The notes under the pieces: model-generated
Databases searched by the model: none
What the model was told of the DNA's origin: nothing
Seen by the model: only the letters and a program-made list of their open reading frames with translations
Shown: positions 42,366 to 52,184 of the stretch, piece by piece
Numbering within the stretch: position 1 is the first letter of the stretch
Layout of the letters: each line of letters begins with the position of its first letter
From: an uncultured Porphyromonadaceae bacterium
GTDB taxonomy: Bacteria; Bacteroidota; Bacteroidia; Bacteroidales; Muribaculaceae
Assembly: GCA_900548975.1 (NCBI GenBank)
Contig: URMS01000006.1
Span: 62,001-126,000, forward strand
Direction: 5' to 3'
DNA: 64,000 bases
Position numbers and translations under genes: made by a program

Positions 42366-43597
42366 AAAATACAGCGATACTGGCTTTTTCCCTCATTCTC
42401 GCTTCGTGCGCCTCTACCACCTCGACAACCGGGGGCGATGCGGCCTCTTTCGACCTCGACGAGGCTATACAATACTGTAACTCGCAGGTGCACCGGAGTC
42501 TGCGCAACCTCTGCAACGATTCGACCGACTACTCCATGTTTCCCCGCAACATACAGGGCAACGACAGTACCTGGGCCTGCCGCAAAGGCACGCCCGACGA
42601 GTGGTGCTCGGGTTTCTGGCCAGGCGTGCTCTGGTACGACTACGAGCTCACCGGCGACACACTGGTGCGCCAAATGGCCGACCGCTACACCGAGGAACTG
42701 GCCTACCTGTCGGAGCGCCCCGTATTCGACCACGATCTCGGATTCCTGATGATATGCAGCTACGGCAACGGCTACCGCCTTACCGCCGACAGCACCTACC
42801 GCCGCGTGCTCCTCAACAGCGCCGATTCGCTGGCGACGCTCTACAATCCCCATGTGGGTACGCTGCTGTCGTGGCCCCGCAATGTGGAGATGTTCGGCGG
42901 CCATAATACCATTATGGACAATATGATAAACCTCGAGATGCTCTTCTGGGCATCGAAGCATGGCGGCGACAAATATCTCTACGATATTGCCGTGAAGCAT
43001 GCCGAAACGACCATGGAGCATCATTTCCGCCCCGACGGCACATGCTACCATGTGGCCGTCTACGACCCCGAGGACGGTCACTTTATCAAGGGCGTGACAC
43101 ACCAGGGATACTCCGACAGCTCGACATGGGCCCGCGGACAGGCATGGGCCGTGTACGGCTACACGATGGTCTACCGCGAGACGCGCGACAAGCGTTTCCT
43201 CGACTTCGCATGCAAGGTCACCGACGCCTATCTGAGCCGTCTGCCCGAGGACAAGGTGCCCTACTGGGACTTCGACGACCCCGCCATACCCCAGGCTCCG
43301 CGCGATGCTTCGGCCGCCGGAGTCGTGGCCTCGGCTCTCCTCGAGCTGCAAGGGTACGTGGGCGGTGAGAAAGGTGCCGAATACCGCAGGAACGCCGTCG
43401 AGATGCTTGCCTCGCTCAATTCGCCGGCGTATCGCTCGGGTAGCAAGCGCTGCTCCTTCCTCGACCATTCCACCGGTCACCATCCGGCCGGCAGCGAGAT
43501 CGACGCATCGATAATCTATGCCGACTACTACTACATCGAGGCCCTCGCACGCCTGAAAAAACTCGAGAAAAACGGCTCGGCCCTTGCCAGCCTCTGA
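42362..43597 (+). CDS. Unsaturated glucuronyl hydrolase, GH88
   Basis: A 411-residue lipoprotein (LILASC) with an (alpha/alpha)6 barrel. The catalytic Asp pair is likely in VFDHDLGFLM and HNTIMDNMINLE, and YSDSSTWARGQAWAVYGYTM plus SEIDASIIYADYYYIEAL are standard family motifs. GH88 removes the 4,5-unsaturated uronic acid left by polysaccharide lyases, so it is the logical partner of the lyases at 10663 and 13581 even though they lie 27 kb away. It is coupled to GH43 by an ATGA overlap. Confidence 0.93.
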   Translation: MKNTAILAFSLILASCASTTSTTGGDAASFDLDEAIQYCNSQVHRSLRNLCNDSTDYSMFPRNIQGNDSTWACRKGTPDEWCSGFWPGVLWYDYELTGDTLVRQMADRYTEELAYLSERPVFDHDLGFLMICSYGNGYRLTADSTYRRVLLNSADSLATLYNPHVGTLLSWPRNVEMFGGHNTIMDNMINLEMLFWASKHGGDKYLYDIAVKHAETTMEHHFRPDGTCYHVAVYDPEDGHFIKGVTHQGYSDSSTWARGQAWAVYGYTMVYRETRDKRFLDFACKVTDAYLSRLPEDKVPYWDFDDPAIPQAPRDASAAGVVASALLELQGYVGGEKGAEYRRNAVEMLASLNSPAYRSGSKRCSFLDHSTGHHPAGSEIDASIIYADYYYIEALARLKKLEKNGSALASL

Positions 43598-43630
43598 CAT
43601 AAAACGCCCCAAATCGCCAACAGCATCACC

Positions 43631-43677
43631 GCAGCGGACTGCACTCCGGCCGATTGTGCCCGAGGACTGTCCGCTGC
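43631..43677 (+). terminator. Weak inverted repeat after GH88
   Basis: GCAGCGGAC (43631-43639) and GTCCGCTGC (43669-43677), followed by GTATTTTGG. It may end the GH97-GH88 transcript. Confidence 0.4.
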
Positions 43678-43745
43678 CGTATTTTGGCAAGATTATACAC
43701 TTTTTGCAAAAACAAGGACATTGTGAAAATGCAGAAAACGCTACT

Positions 43746-43779
43746 TTTGTACGCAATTCACAAAAATGTCGTAAATTTG
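43746..43779 (+). promoter_or_regulatory. Promoter of the DUF4861 gene
   Basis: TTTG (43746-43749) and TAAATTTG (43772-43779) with a 22-base spacer. The TTTG is itself part of TACTTTTG (43742-43749), another -7-like match, so two overlapping promoters are possible. Confidence 0.5.
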
Positions 43780-43802
43780 AGTTTATAAACCTTTTTAATC
43801 TA

Positions 43803-44981
43803 ATGAAGACCAGATTTATTCTCATGCCGGCTGTCGCTCTGCTGCTTGCCTCGTGCGGCGCCAACGACAGAATTGACATCACTGTAAGCAATTCCGAATA
43901 CGGCGGCTCCATAGCGCAGACAGCCTCGACACCGGCGCCACCGCTGATGCAGCGGCTCGGCGCACAATATGTGTATGTGGTCGACGCCGACGGCACCGAG
44001 GTGCCCTCGCAGATCACGGCCGACAGCATGCTTATCTTTTCGGTAGATATACCCGCGGGAGGCTCGGCCGCTTTCTCCGTGCTGCCTTCCGACACTATGC
44101 ACGTGTATGCGCCGGTGGCCACGGGCCGTCTGTACCCCGAGCGGGCCGACGATCTCGCCTGGGAAAACGATGTGGCCGGATTCCGTGCCTACGGACCCGC
44201 CACCCAGCGCAAGGGCGAACGGGCTTTCGGCTACGATATTTTCTTCAAGCATCACAGCGACGAGCCCATGCTGCCTGTGCTCTACCGCGACGAGACCGAC
44301 CCGGCCGTGTGGGCGCGTGTCGACTCGCTCCGTGCCATCGATCCCAGGCTTGCCGACGAATATATCGACAGTTTCTCCTACCACATCGATCACGGCCTGG
44401 GCATGGACTGCTACGCCGTGGGGCCGACCCTCGGCGACGGTGTGGCCGCCTTTGTCGACGGCGACACCATATACTACGCATGGTGCTACGACACCGCCGA
44501 GGTAATCGACAACGGTCCGGTGCGCTTTACGGCGCGTCTCGATTTCGCTCCGCGGGCTGTCAAAGGCGACAGCGCCGTGGTTGAGCACCGCATCATCAGT
44601 CTCGACAAGGGCATGCACCTCAACCGCCAGAAAACATGGTTCGAGGGCCGCTCCGACACACTGCTCATCGGCGCCGGTATGCCTATGCGCGATGGCTGCG
44701 AGGTGCTCACCGGCGAGGACTACACCGTAGTGACCGACCTCACCCAGGGTCCCGACAACGGTAAGGCGCTGCTCGGCGTGCTCATGCCATACGGCAAATC
44801 GGGCTTTACATCCGACGGTCACAGCATCGTGGTTAAATTCCTGGCTCCGGCCGATACCCTCGAGCACTGGTGGGGATTCGCATGGGACCGTCAGACCATA
44901 CAGTCGCCCGACCGGTGGGCCGGCTATATGGAAGAGGCCTCGAAAGCAGCATACCATCCTGTAGAAGTAATTGTAAAATAA
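43803..44981 (+). CDS. DUF4861 lipoprotein, CAZyme-associated
   Basis: A 392-residue lipoprotein (LLLASC, Cys18). It is beta-sandwich-rich throughout: PVATGRLYPERADDLAWENDVAGFRAYGPATQ near residue 110, then YHIDHGLGMDCYAVGPTLGDG and HWWGFAWDRQ near the C-terminus. These match the DUF4861 proteins that recur beside GH88, GH43 and uronate lyases in Bacteroidetes. A catalytic role on uronides or their esters is plausible but not established. It has its own promoter 205 bases after GH88. Confidence 0.8.
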   Translation: MKTRFILMPAVALLLASCGANDRIDITVSNSEYGGSIAQTASTPAPPLMQRLGAQYVYVVDADGTEVPSQITADSMLIFSVDIPAGGSAAFSVLPSDTMHVYAPVATGRLYPERADDLAWENDVAGFRAYGPATQRKGERAFGYDIFFKHHSDEPMLPVLYRDETDPAVWARVDSLRAIDPRLADEYIDSFSYHIDHGLGMDCYAVGPTLGDGVAAFVDGDTIYYAWCYDTAEVIDNGPVRFTARLDFAPRAVKGDSAVVEHRIISLDKGMHLNRQKTWFEGRSDTLLIGAGMPMRDGCEVLTGEDYTVVTDLTQGPDNGKALLGVLMPYGKSGFTSDGHSIVVKFLAPADTLEHWWGFAWDRQTIQSPDRWAGYMEEASKAAYHPVEVIVK

Positions 44982-44991
44982 CATATAATCA

Positions 44992-45957
44992 ATGGAAATA
45001 CTTAAATTCGAACCAATATTCAAGAGTGTTATCTGGGGCGGCAAGCGCATCGCCGAATTCAAGGGCATAGCCTCGCAGGGCGACCATATCGGCGAAAGCT
45101 GGGAGCTGTCGCCCATGCCCGGCCACGAATCGGTGGTGTCGCAGGGCACATTCAAGGGTGCCACGCTGCCTTCGCTCATCACAGAGCACGGCAATGAGAT
45201 AATGGGCGAACGCCTCATGAAGAAATACGACGGCAAATTCCCCCTGCTTATCAAGCTTATCGACTCGTCCGATGACCTCTCGGTACAGGTGCATCCCGAC
45301 GATGCTCTTGCCGCCAAGCGCCACAATTCGCTGGGCAAGACCGAAATGTGGTATTCCATAGCTCCGGCCGAGGGCGCATACCTCTATGCCGGTTTCTCAA
45401 GGCACATCGACGCCGCCGAGTTCCGCCGCGAGGTGGCTGAAAACGAGATCATTCCCTCGCTTCACAAATACTTCACCCATCCGGCCGACGTGTTCTTCCT
45501 GCCCGCAGGCCGTGTGCACAGCATAGGCCGCGGCAACTTCGTGCTCGAAATACAGGAGGCCTCCGACATCACCTACCGCATATACGACTACGACCGCCGC
45601 GACGCCCAGGGCAATCCCCGTCAGCTCCACGTGGAGGAATCGGTCGACGCTATCGATTTCGACGATACCGTCGATCTGCCTGCCGATAACGAGCCCGGTG
45701 TCGTAGGTGAACTGCGCACTTTGGCCGACTGCCCCTACTTCAAGACCGAGGTTGCACGTGTTGACGGCAGCATGACTGTGTCGCTTGCCGCACGCGACTC
45801 GTTCACCATTCTGGTGGCTACCGCCGGCGAACTCACCGTGAAGAGCGCCGACGGCGAGATATCGCTGCGCCAGGGCGAAACCGCGCTCGTGCCCGCTTCG
45901 ACCAGGGAAATAAGCGTCGAAGGCAAAGGCACATTCGTATCCACCTACATCCCCTGA
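44992..45957 (+). CDS. manA: Mannose-6-phosphate isomerase, type I
   Basis: A 321-residue zinc-dependent cupin interconverting mannose-6-phosphate and fructose-6-phosphate. Zinc-site motifs are LSVQVHPDD, KTEMWYSI and FLPAGRVHSIG, followed by QEASDITYRIYDYDR with the catalytic Arg region. The length matches short bacterial ManA. It starts 10 bases after the DUF4861 gene, so co-transcription is likely, with a ROK sugar kinase 46 bases downstream. The pair would phosphorylate and isomerise hexose released by the CAZymes. Confidence 0.94.
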   Translation: MEILKFEPIFKSVIWGGKRIAEFKGIASQGDHIGESWELSPMPGHESVVSQGTFKGATLPSLITEHGNEIMGERLMKKYDGKFPLLIKLIDSSDDLSVQVHPDDALAAKRHNSLGKTEMWYSIAPAEGAYLYAGFSRHIDAAEFRREVAENEIIPSLHKYFTHPADVFFLPAGRVHSIGRGNFVLEIQEASDITYRIYDYDRRDAQGNPRQLHVEESVDAIDFDDTVDLPADNEPGVVGELRTLADCPYFKTEVARVDGSMTVSLAARDSFTILVATAGELTVKSADGEISLRQGETALVPASTREISVEGKGTFVSTYIP

Positions 45958-46003
45958 TGTGGAACAACTCCTAACTTCTAACTCGTAACTCTTAACTACT
46001 ATC

Positions 46004-47104
46004 ATGTATAAAACCGACCAACGCATTGTAGTGACCCTCGACGCCGGGGGCACGAACTTCGTGTTCAGCGCCATGCGCGGATACGACTTCATTGTCGAGC
46101 CTATAACCTACGCCTCGAACGCACACGACCTCGACCTTTGCCTCTCCACGATGGTGAAGGGTTTCACCGAGATTATCGAAAAACTCGATGAGAAGCCCGT
46201 GGCAATCAGCTTCGCATTCCCCGGCCCCGCCGACTACAAGGCCGGCATCATAGGCGGCTACCTGCCCAACTTCCCCTGCTTCCGCGACGGCGTGGCCCTG
46301 GGCCCGTTCCTGAAGTCGAAATTCGGTCTGCCCGTATTCATCAACAACGACGGCGACCTCTTCGCCTACGGCGAGGCTACCGGCGGCGCTCTCCCCGAGG
46401 TAAACCGCCGCATAAAAGAACTCGGCGGCACACGCCAGTACACCAATATGCTCGGCTATACTTTCGGTACCGGTCTGGGTATCGGTTCCGTTATCAACGG
46501 CAACCTCAACCTGGGCAATAACTGCTGCGTGGAGACCTTCTGCCTCCGCAACAAGCTCAACCCCGGCATAATCCTCGAAGAAGGTTCGTCGATCCGCGCC
46601 ATCAAGCGTGAATACGGCAAGCTTATCAACGATGCCAACCACGGTCTCGAGCCATACGACATATATCTCATTGCCGAAGGCAAGAAGGAAGGCGACCGCG
46701 AAGCCGCCATCAAGGCCTTCGAACTCTTCGGCGAGATTACCGGCGACGCTTTCGCCACTGCCGTAACTCTTACCGACTCGCTGGTAGTTGTCGGCGGCGG
46801 TCTCACCGGCGCCATCAAATATATCAAGCCGGCGCTCCTCCGCGAGATGCGTTCCACCCTCAAGACCATGACCGACGAGACCGTGAACCGCGTGCAGCTG
46901 CGGGTATTCGACCTCGACGACGAGCTCGAGTTCGCTAAATTCGTTGTCGGCGACCCGCATCCCATCAAGGTCTACGGTACCGAGGACATCGTGTCGTACG
47001 ACCCCATGAAGCGTACCGGTGTTATCGTGTCCAAGCTCGGCGCATCCAAGGCCATATCCATCGGCGCCTACGTCTTCGCCCTCCACTCCCTCGACAACCG
47101 ATAA
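46004..47104 (+). CDS. ROK-family sugar kinase
   Basis: A 366-residue kinase. The phosphate-1 loop is VTLDAGGTNFVFS, the catalytic Asp is in FINNDGDLFAYGEA, the phosphate-2 region is GYTFGTGLGIGSVING and the adenosine loop is LVVVGGGLTG. The usual ROK zinc motif CxCGxxGC is missing (the region reads NNCCVETFCLRNK), so the structural zinc site is altered. Probable substrates are glucose, fructose or mannose. The pairing with ManA favours a hexokinase feeding fructose-6-phosphate. Confidence 0.87.
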   Translation: MYKTDQRIVVTLDAGGTNFVFSAMRGYDFIVEPITYASNAHDLDLCLSTMVKGFTEIIEKLDEKPVAISFAFPGPADYKAGIIGGYLPNFPCFRDGVALGPFLKSKFGLPVFINNDGDLFAYGEATGGALPEVNRRIKELGGTRQYTNMLGYTFGTGLGIGSVINGNLNLGNNCCVETFCLRNKLNPGIILEEGSSIRAIKREYGKLINDANHGLEPYDIYLIAEGKKEGDREAAIKAFELFGEITGDAFATAVTLTDSLVVVGGGLTGAIKYIKPALLREMRSTLKTMTDETVNRVQLRVFDLDDELEFAKFVVGDPHPIKVYGTEDIVSYDPMKRTGVIVSKLGASKAISIGAYVFALHSLDNR

Positions 47105-47124
47105 TATTCTGTCGCAATAAAACG

Positions 47125-47171
47125 GCGGCATCGGCAGGCAAGTCATTAACCGACTTACCGGCCGATGCCGC
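47125..47171 (+). terminator. Large hairpin terminator after the ROK kinase
   Basis: GCGGCATCGGC (47125-47135) pairs with GCCGATGCCGC (47161-47171); an inner AAGTC/GACTT pair sits within the loop. There is no strong T-run. Confidence 0.6.
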
Positions 47172-47194
47172 TGCTGTATGTTATATGGCGGATG

Positions 47195-47452
47195 TCACAT
47201 GAGTTTATAGGCGTACACGCCCATAAGCGCTACAAGCACGGCGCCACCGCCGAGACACCACCATGCGAGCCCCTTGCAGTCGTTCTTAAAACAGATATAT
47301 GCCTGCATCGATGCTGCCACGGCTCCTATGATACCCGGTACAAAGAAATGCATCGGGCCTTTCAACACGATAAAGGTGATAAAGAACAAAAAAACTCCGA
47401 CAGCGCGTATCTTTCTGAACTTATCCCATGCGTCTCCTTCAGGTCGTTTCAT
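47195..47452 (-). CDS. Small membrane protein, unknown function
   Basis: 85 residues with two or three hydrophobic segments (VGVFLFFITFIVL, FFVPGIIGAVAASMQAYI and WWCLGGGAVLVALMGVYAY) and a basic N-terminus (MKRPEGDAWDKFRKIR). I do not recognise it. The frame is isolated between two converging terminators. The composition and the positive-inside N-terminus make it a believable inner-membrane protein. Confidence 0.6.
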   Translation of the reverse strand: MKRPEGDAWDKFRKIRAVGVFLFFITFIVLKGPMHFFVPGIIGAVAASMQAYICFKNDCKGLAWWCLGGGAVLVALMGVYAYKLM

Positions 47453-47521
47453 GATTCTCGGCGGTTTTTATTTATGAACATCCGGTCGCGGGGCGATGTT
47501 CGGCAGACATGAAAATATAAA

Positions 47522-47557
47522 GGAGACTGTGCCTTAAGTCCTTTTGGCACAGTCTCC
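47522..47557 (-). terminator. Terminator of the 1499-residue secreted protein gene
   Basis: GGAGACTGTGCC (47522-47533) and GGCACAGTCTCC (47546-47557) are perfect 12-base arms. In the minus direction the stem is followed by TTTATATTTTC. Confidence 0.85.
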
Positions 47558-47581
47558 CTGATGAAAGGTTGAAATGGCGCT

Positions 47582-50500
47582 CTATCGTATGATCACTTTC
47601 GTGACTATGCCGTTCTTGCGGCAGAGATATATCTGACCGTGTTCGGGATTATCGATGCGGATGCCCTGAAGATTGTAGTACTCGGCTTCGGTATCAGCCG
47701 CTTCTATGGTTTCCAGGCCGCTCATGGCCACATCGACCGATGTCTTTGCAGCTCTCGAGAGACCGCGGCCGTAGACGGCCACAACTGCATATTCATGAGC
47801 TCCGGCGGCAGGAGCAGCGTCGATCCAGCTTGTGGCTGCAACATGGCTGTCGGTAATGATCTCGGCATCGCGGTACACGTCGTATCCGATGAGGTCGCGG
47901 TCGGGTTCGGCATTTTCAGGGGCAAACTCGAAGTCGTCGGCGAAGAAGAGGAAGCCGTTGACCGAGCATTTCCTGATTGCGAAGCGTTTTGCACCTGCGG
48001 GCAGCTCGATGATGTAGCGGGTCCATTCGTCGGGCACCTCGCAGCCCTGGCCTATCTTGATGAAGTCGGCCGGATCGGTGCTGCCGGTGCTGTAGTATAC
48101 TTCCATGCGTTCGGGATAGCTGGGATGATAGGATCTCGCCCAGAACGATACATCCTGAGCCTCGCCGCAAAGAGCCGGAGTTATGGCCCAGTCGCTGCAT
48201 CGTGCGCCCGAATATGTCATCATCGACGCAAGATATTTCGTACCGCTGTGGGCGTTGAACGAATTGTTGAACACCGTGCCGTTCTCCCAGTTGCGGTCGT
48301 GAATCCAGAAGTTCTGCTGCGAGTAGTCAACAGGCATGGAAATGCCGTTGATGGCGGCGATGGTTTCTTTGTCGACATCGACAAAAATCCAGTCACCGTA
48401 GGTGGTGGCGAAACTTTCGCCCTCTTCGAAGTCTTCGGTCGAGGCAGCCGCGGGCGACAGGCTCAGATCGGGTTCGGTCCACGAGAGGCTTACGCCGCCA
48501 TTGCCGTCGGGCTGGCCTTTGAGGTTGGTAACGGCGGGGAAGGCCGATACTTTTGGTGTCACAGATGCTATGTCGCTGGTATTGTCTGCGATATCGAGGT
48601 CTCCGTCGGTCTCTACGGTTGCCACAAGAGCTACGGGGCGCTCGGCAAGAGGATGCATGGTCATGGTAAATACAACGGGAGCAGATGTGCCTGCGGAGAG
48701 ATCTGCAATGCGGCCCGAAGCTACTTCCGCGCCGTCGGCGTAAAGCCGGACGCTGATATTGTCGAGTGTCTCGATGCCCTTATTGCTTACGGTGACGGTG
48801 GCGCTGTAGTCGCTGCCGGGGCTGACACGTGCGGGGGCCGAGATGCCTGCGGAGGCGTTGCGCGCCAGTATGCGGCCTATGTGCATGTTGTCAATAAAGT
48901 TCATGGCGTCGTTCACTGCATTGGCCTTTATCTTGATCTGGACGGTCTTTCCGTTGTAGTCGGCCAGCGATACATTTACAGGAATCCATCCGTAATCGTC
49001 GGAGAGGTCTTTTATTACCAACGGTTTGCCGATGCGGGTGTATTCTTCGTCGCCAAGCTCGCGTACAAAGATCTCGAGTGTGTTTTCGACTTCGGGATAG
49101 CCCGGAACCGACTCGAACTTGTAGGTGTGGAACTGGATGGCGGCATTGTCGGCCGGCAGCCTGATCTTGGCGGTGGTGAGTTCGGCGTAGTAGTCGATGT
49201 ACGCCACGTTCATGTAGAGGAATCCGTTGTCGGCATCCTGCGATGTCAGTCCGTTGAAGGTGACGTCGGTGGCAAGAATCCACTGCGTAGACTCATTGCC
49301 GCTGTTGTAGAATGCGTAGCTTGCGTATCCTCCTGCGAAGCTTTCGTTGACCTCCTCATAGGGTGTGCCTACGGCCATAAGCGGCGTTGTCACGCCCTGG
49401 CTGAGGCCTCCGGAGGTCTTGGCGCATACTATGTACTGCACGAAGGTCTGTTTGCCCGGCTCGATTTCCTGACTGGTGTATTCGGTGGCTTTGATGTTCT
49501 CATAGACCGGCTGATAGTAGATGCCGAATCCGAGATCTACGGGCACACAGATAGAGTAGGAGATGAAATCGGAATTGAGAGGATTGCCGTCGATATCGGT
49601 TGTGACGGCATCCCATGAGAAGTGTACTTCGCCGGGAGTGGAAGTCTCTTCCATTTTAACATTTGTAGGTGCCGCCGGGCGGTTTACACCGATAAATGCG
49701 CTTGCGGATACCGATTTGCCTCCGCCGTTTGCGGTGAACGCCTGCACGGTATACAGGCGGTAGCCTGCCGAGGAGGGTGTGTCGACAACAAAGAGCGGTG
49801 CTCCGGGAGCGGGGGCCATGATTGTATCTAATGGAAGGCCGTCGCGTTTCACCACTATGCGGTCGAGCGCTTCGAGAGGAGTGCCTCCGAGGGTTACAGC
49901 CGGAGCTGTGAAGGATATTTCGGCACGTAGTGCGCCGGAGGCGTCGGGTTTGACAGTTAGGCCGGTAACAGTGCCGGGAACAAGCGTGGCATCTACTTCT
50001 TCGATGACGATATCGTCGGCGTAGAGGTAGTTAGTCGACTTGGTCGTCATGGCGTGGATGCCGAGATAGTACTGTCCGTCGGCTTCAGGTACGATAAGCG
50101 AACCCATTTCCACTTTTTTGGAGCCTTTTACGGTTGTCGGAGCTACAATCTCGCCGGTCATTGCTTCGGCAGTGGGAGCATCGCCCCAGCGGGCTTCGAT
50201 GGTCTCGGCGGTGTACGACGCTTTGGCGGAGAAGCCCAGGCGGTATGCGTGGCCTGCCTTGAGATTGAGCGGTGGAGTGAAGAGCCAGTCATCCTTAGGA
50301 TTGGAATAGCTGTAGTTGCACCTTACTTCGAGACCGCTGTATGAGCTGTACAGTTCCCATGTCTTGCCGTCGCCTTTCACGTCGAGCACCGAGAACCCGC
50401 CGAAGCGGTCGGGAGTGGCGAAATCGTTGGTGTAGGGCGGTGTGACAGACCCCATGGTAATCGGGCGTGTCTTTATCTCTGCCGAACTCTTGACCGAGGC

Positions 50501-52081
50501 ATGCGACTGAACGGTATAGTAGATGGTTGTGGGGTCGGAGGCGTCGGCGAATTCATCGGTGCACGAGGTACCTTCGATAGAATCGGCAATTACGACGGGA
50601 GTCTCGTTGACGTAGCGCCGCACGGTATATGTCACGGAGTCGGGATCGATGAACCCGCCGTCGGAGCTTTCGGTTATGGCATCCCAGCTGAGATCTATCT
50701 TGCTTCCGTCCTGTGCCATTGTCACGACTGGAGCTTTGGGCACGCCACGGCCTATATAGGTACTGGTGAATACCTTGGGACTCTTGCCGGCTTCGTTGTA
50801 TACATATGCCTCGATATTGAAGTTACCTGGCCATGAAATTTTGACATCTTCGCTCACTGTGGCTCCGTAGGAGGTAGTGCCTTCGATTTTATAACCGTTG
50901 CCGTAGGTGATGGTATAATTGAGTTCTCCTTCGGCAGGAGTGCCGTCGAACGTGCATACGGGCGATTTGAACCCTATGGTGCCGCTTAACGATCCGCGCG
51001 GGAAGTCGACAGTGAAATCCCCGGGTTTGGCCGGAGCTTTGGGCTTTGCCAGGGGCTCAGGAATACACAGACCGGTAATCTCATCATTCTCAGGAAAATC
51101 ATATATTTTAGTAGCAGCGCCGGTGGCAAGGTCCACTTCGCAGAGATAGCCTTCTCCGTCGACTGTGTAGACGGTCCAGAACATACGGTTGGTGGCAGGA
51201 TCGATCGTGGCGCCGGATACACCGTGGGGAAGTTGCCCTGTATTACCGACAACTGTTATCGCGCCGGTTGTCTTGTCGATTTTCACAAGGCTTGAAGACG
51301 TGACTGTGTACGAATCGCCACTTCCGTCCGCTTCGAAAACGACGGCATAGAGCTGGCCGTCTTTGTCGCAGGCGATGCTGTTGAAATTTGTCTTGCTGTC
51401 GACATCGGCGATCTTGCTGTAGCTTACATACGAGGGGTAATATGTGAATTTTGTAAGCTGCTGGCCCTCGCCGACATTGTTGAATGTTATGGCGTATATG
51501 TCGCCGGTTGTCGGGTCTTTGGCAAGACCGCCAATGGAGCCCAGAATCGGCGACGTGTCCATCGGCGAAAAGCAGTTCTGAAGAGTCTGGAGGTCATATC
51601 CGCTCACACTGCCGTACATGCCGCTCCACGGGAATTCGCCGTAGGTGTGTACATAATATATGCCGTCGGCCTCGACGCCGCCATATCCGCCCGGACCTTT
51701 GATAAGCATTGTGTTGCCGTTGAGGGTTATGTCGTATAAACCCTGGGGCTGGTTGCTGTTGGTAAAAGAATCGTTGTAGACTACCATGCCGCGCAGAGGG
51801 GGTATGTCGGTGGCTTCTCTGGCAGGATTATGGGCGGGAGCCTGCGCAACACTGCCTTTCACTGCGCGGAACAGCCCTCGCCCGGGTTCCGGAACTCCTA
51901 CTGTACGCATTTTTTGTCTGATGGGTTTTGCATCGGGCATTTCAGGCGCTTTTTTAATGGCATGCCGTTCGATGCCTGCTGGGGCTGCCGATTTTTCGGC
52001 TAACGGCGGTGCAGCCATGGCCGACAGGGTGGCTGCCAGGGCCAGAGCCGTCGAAGAAATCAGGAATAGATACTTCTTCAT
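47582..52081 (-). CDS. Giant multidomain secreted protein with Fn3 and choice-of-anchor J domains
   Basis: 1499 residues with a signal peptide (1-23). A propeller-like region (about 100-345) has KDPTTGDIYAITFNN, ACDKDGQLYAVVF and IDPATNRMFWTVY. Several Fn3-type modules (LSWDAITESSDGG, HFSWDAVTTDIDGN and LSWTEPDLS) alternate with choice-of-anchor J/MAM-like jelly rolls containing DDWLFTPPLNLKAGHAYRLGFSAK and SDWAITPALCGEAQDVSFWARS. A CARDB-like Ig module near residue 1130 contains YSATVTVSNKGIETLDNISV. The end, AEYYNLQGIRIDNPEHGQIYLC, resembles a type IX secretion-type C-terminal sorting segment. It is probably surface-exposed or secreted, binding protein or glycan. It has its own promoter and terminator. 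Confidence 0.75.
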   Translation of the reverse strand: MKKYLFLISSTALALAATLSAMAAPPLAEKSAAPAGIERHAIKKAPEMPDAKPIRQKMRTVGVPEPGRGLFRAVKGSVAQAPAHNPAREATDIPPLRGMVVYNDSFTNSNQPQGLYDITLNGNTMLIKGPGGYGGVEADGIYYVHTYGEFPWSGMYGSVSGYDLQTLQNCFSPMDTSPILGSIGGLAKDPTTGDIYAITFNNVGEGQQLTKFTYYPSYVSYSKIADVDSKTNFNSIACDKDGQLYAVVFEADGSGDSYTVTSSSLVKIDKTTGAITVVGNTGQLPHGVSGATIDPATNRMFWTVYTVDGEGYLCEVDLATGAATKIYDFPENDEITGLCIPEPLAKPKAPAKPGDFTVDFPRGSLSGTIGFKSPVCTFDGTPAEGELNYTITYGNGYKIEGTTSYGATVSEDVKISWPGNFNIEAYVYNEAGKSPKVFTSTYIGRGVPKAPVVTMAQDGSKIDLSWDAITESSDGGFIDPDSVTYTVRRYVNETPVVIADSIEGTSCTDEFADASDPTTIYYTVQSHASVKSSAEIKTRPITMGSVTPPYTNDFATPDRFGGFSVLDVKGDGKTWELYSSYSGLEVRCNYSYSNPKDDWLFTPPLNLKAGHAYRLGFSAKASYTAETIEARWGDAPTAEAMTGEIVAPTTVKGSKKVEMGSLIVPEADGQYYLGIHAMTTKSTNYLYADDIVIEEVDATLVPGTVTGLTVKPDASGALRAEISFTAPAVTLGGTPLEALDRIVVKRDGLPLDTIMAPAPGAPLFVVDTPSSAGYRLYTVQAFTANGGGKSVSASAFIGVNRPAAPTNVKMEETSTPGEVHFSWDAVTTDIDGNPLNSDFISYSICVPVDLGFGIYYQPVYENIKATEYTSQEIEPGKQTFVQYIVCAKTSGGLSQGVTTPLMAVGTPYEEVNESFAGGYASYAFYNSGNESTQWILATDVTFNGLTSQDADNGFLYMNVAYIDYYAELTTAKIRLPADNAAIQFHTYKFESVPGYPEVENTLEIFVRELGDEEYTRIGKPLVIKDLSDDYGWIPVNVSLADYNGKTVQIKIKANAVNDAMNFIDNMHIGRILARNASAGISAPARVSPGSDYSATVTVSNKGIETLDNISVRLYADGAEVASGRIADLSAGTSAPVVFTMTMHPLAERPVALVATVETDGDLDIADNTSDIASVTPKVSAFPAVTNLKGQPDGNGGVSLSWTEPDLSLSPAAASTEDFEEGESFATTYGDWIFVDVDKETIAAINGISMPVDYSQQNFWIHDRNWENGTVFNNSFNAHSGTKYLASMMTYSGARCSDWAITPALCGEAQDVSFWARSYHPSYPERMEVYYSTGSTDPADFIKIGQGCEVPDEWTRYIIELPAGAKRFAIRKCSVNGFLFFADDFEFAPENAEPDRDLIGYDVYRDAEIITDSHVAATSWIDAAPAAGAHEYAVVAVYGRGLSRAAKTSVDVAMSGLETIEAADTEAEYYNLQGIRIDNPEHGQIYLCRKNGIVTKVIIR

Positions 52082-52184
52082 AGGATTGGTGGTCGGTTTC
52101 GTGATGTTGATTTCAGAGGGCGGCGGAAACCGTTTTTGACTGCCCTATGAATAATACAGATCCGGATATGTGTATTAGACTTTG

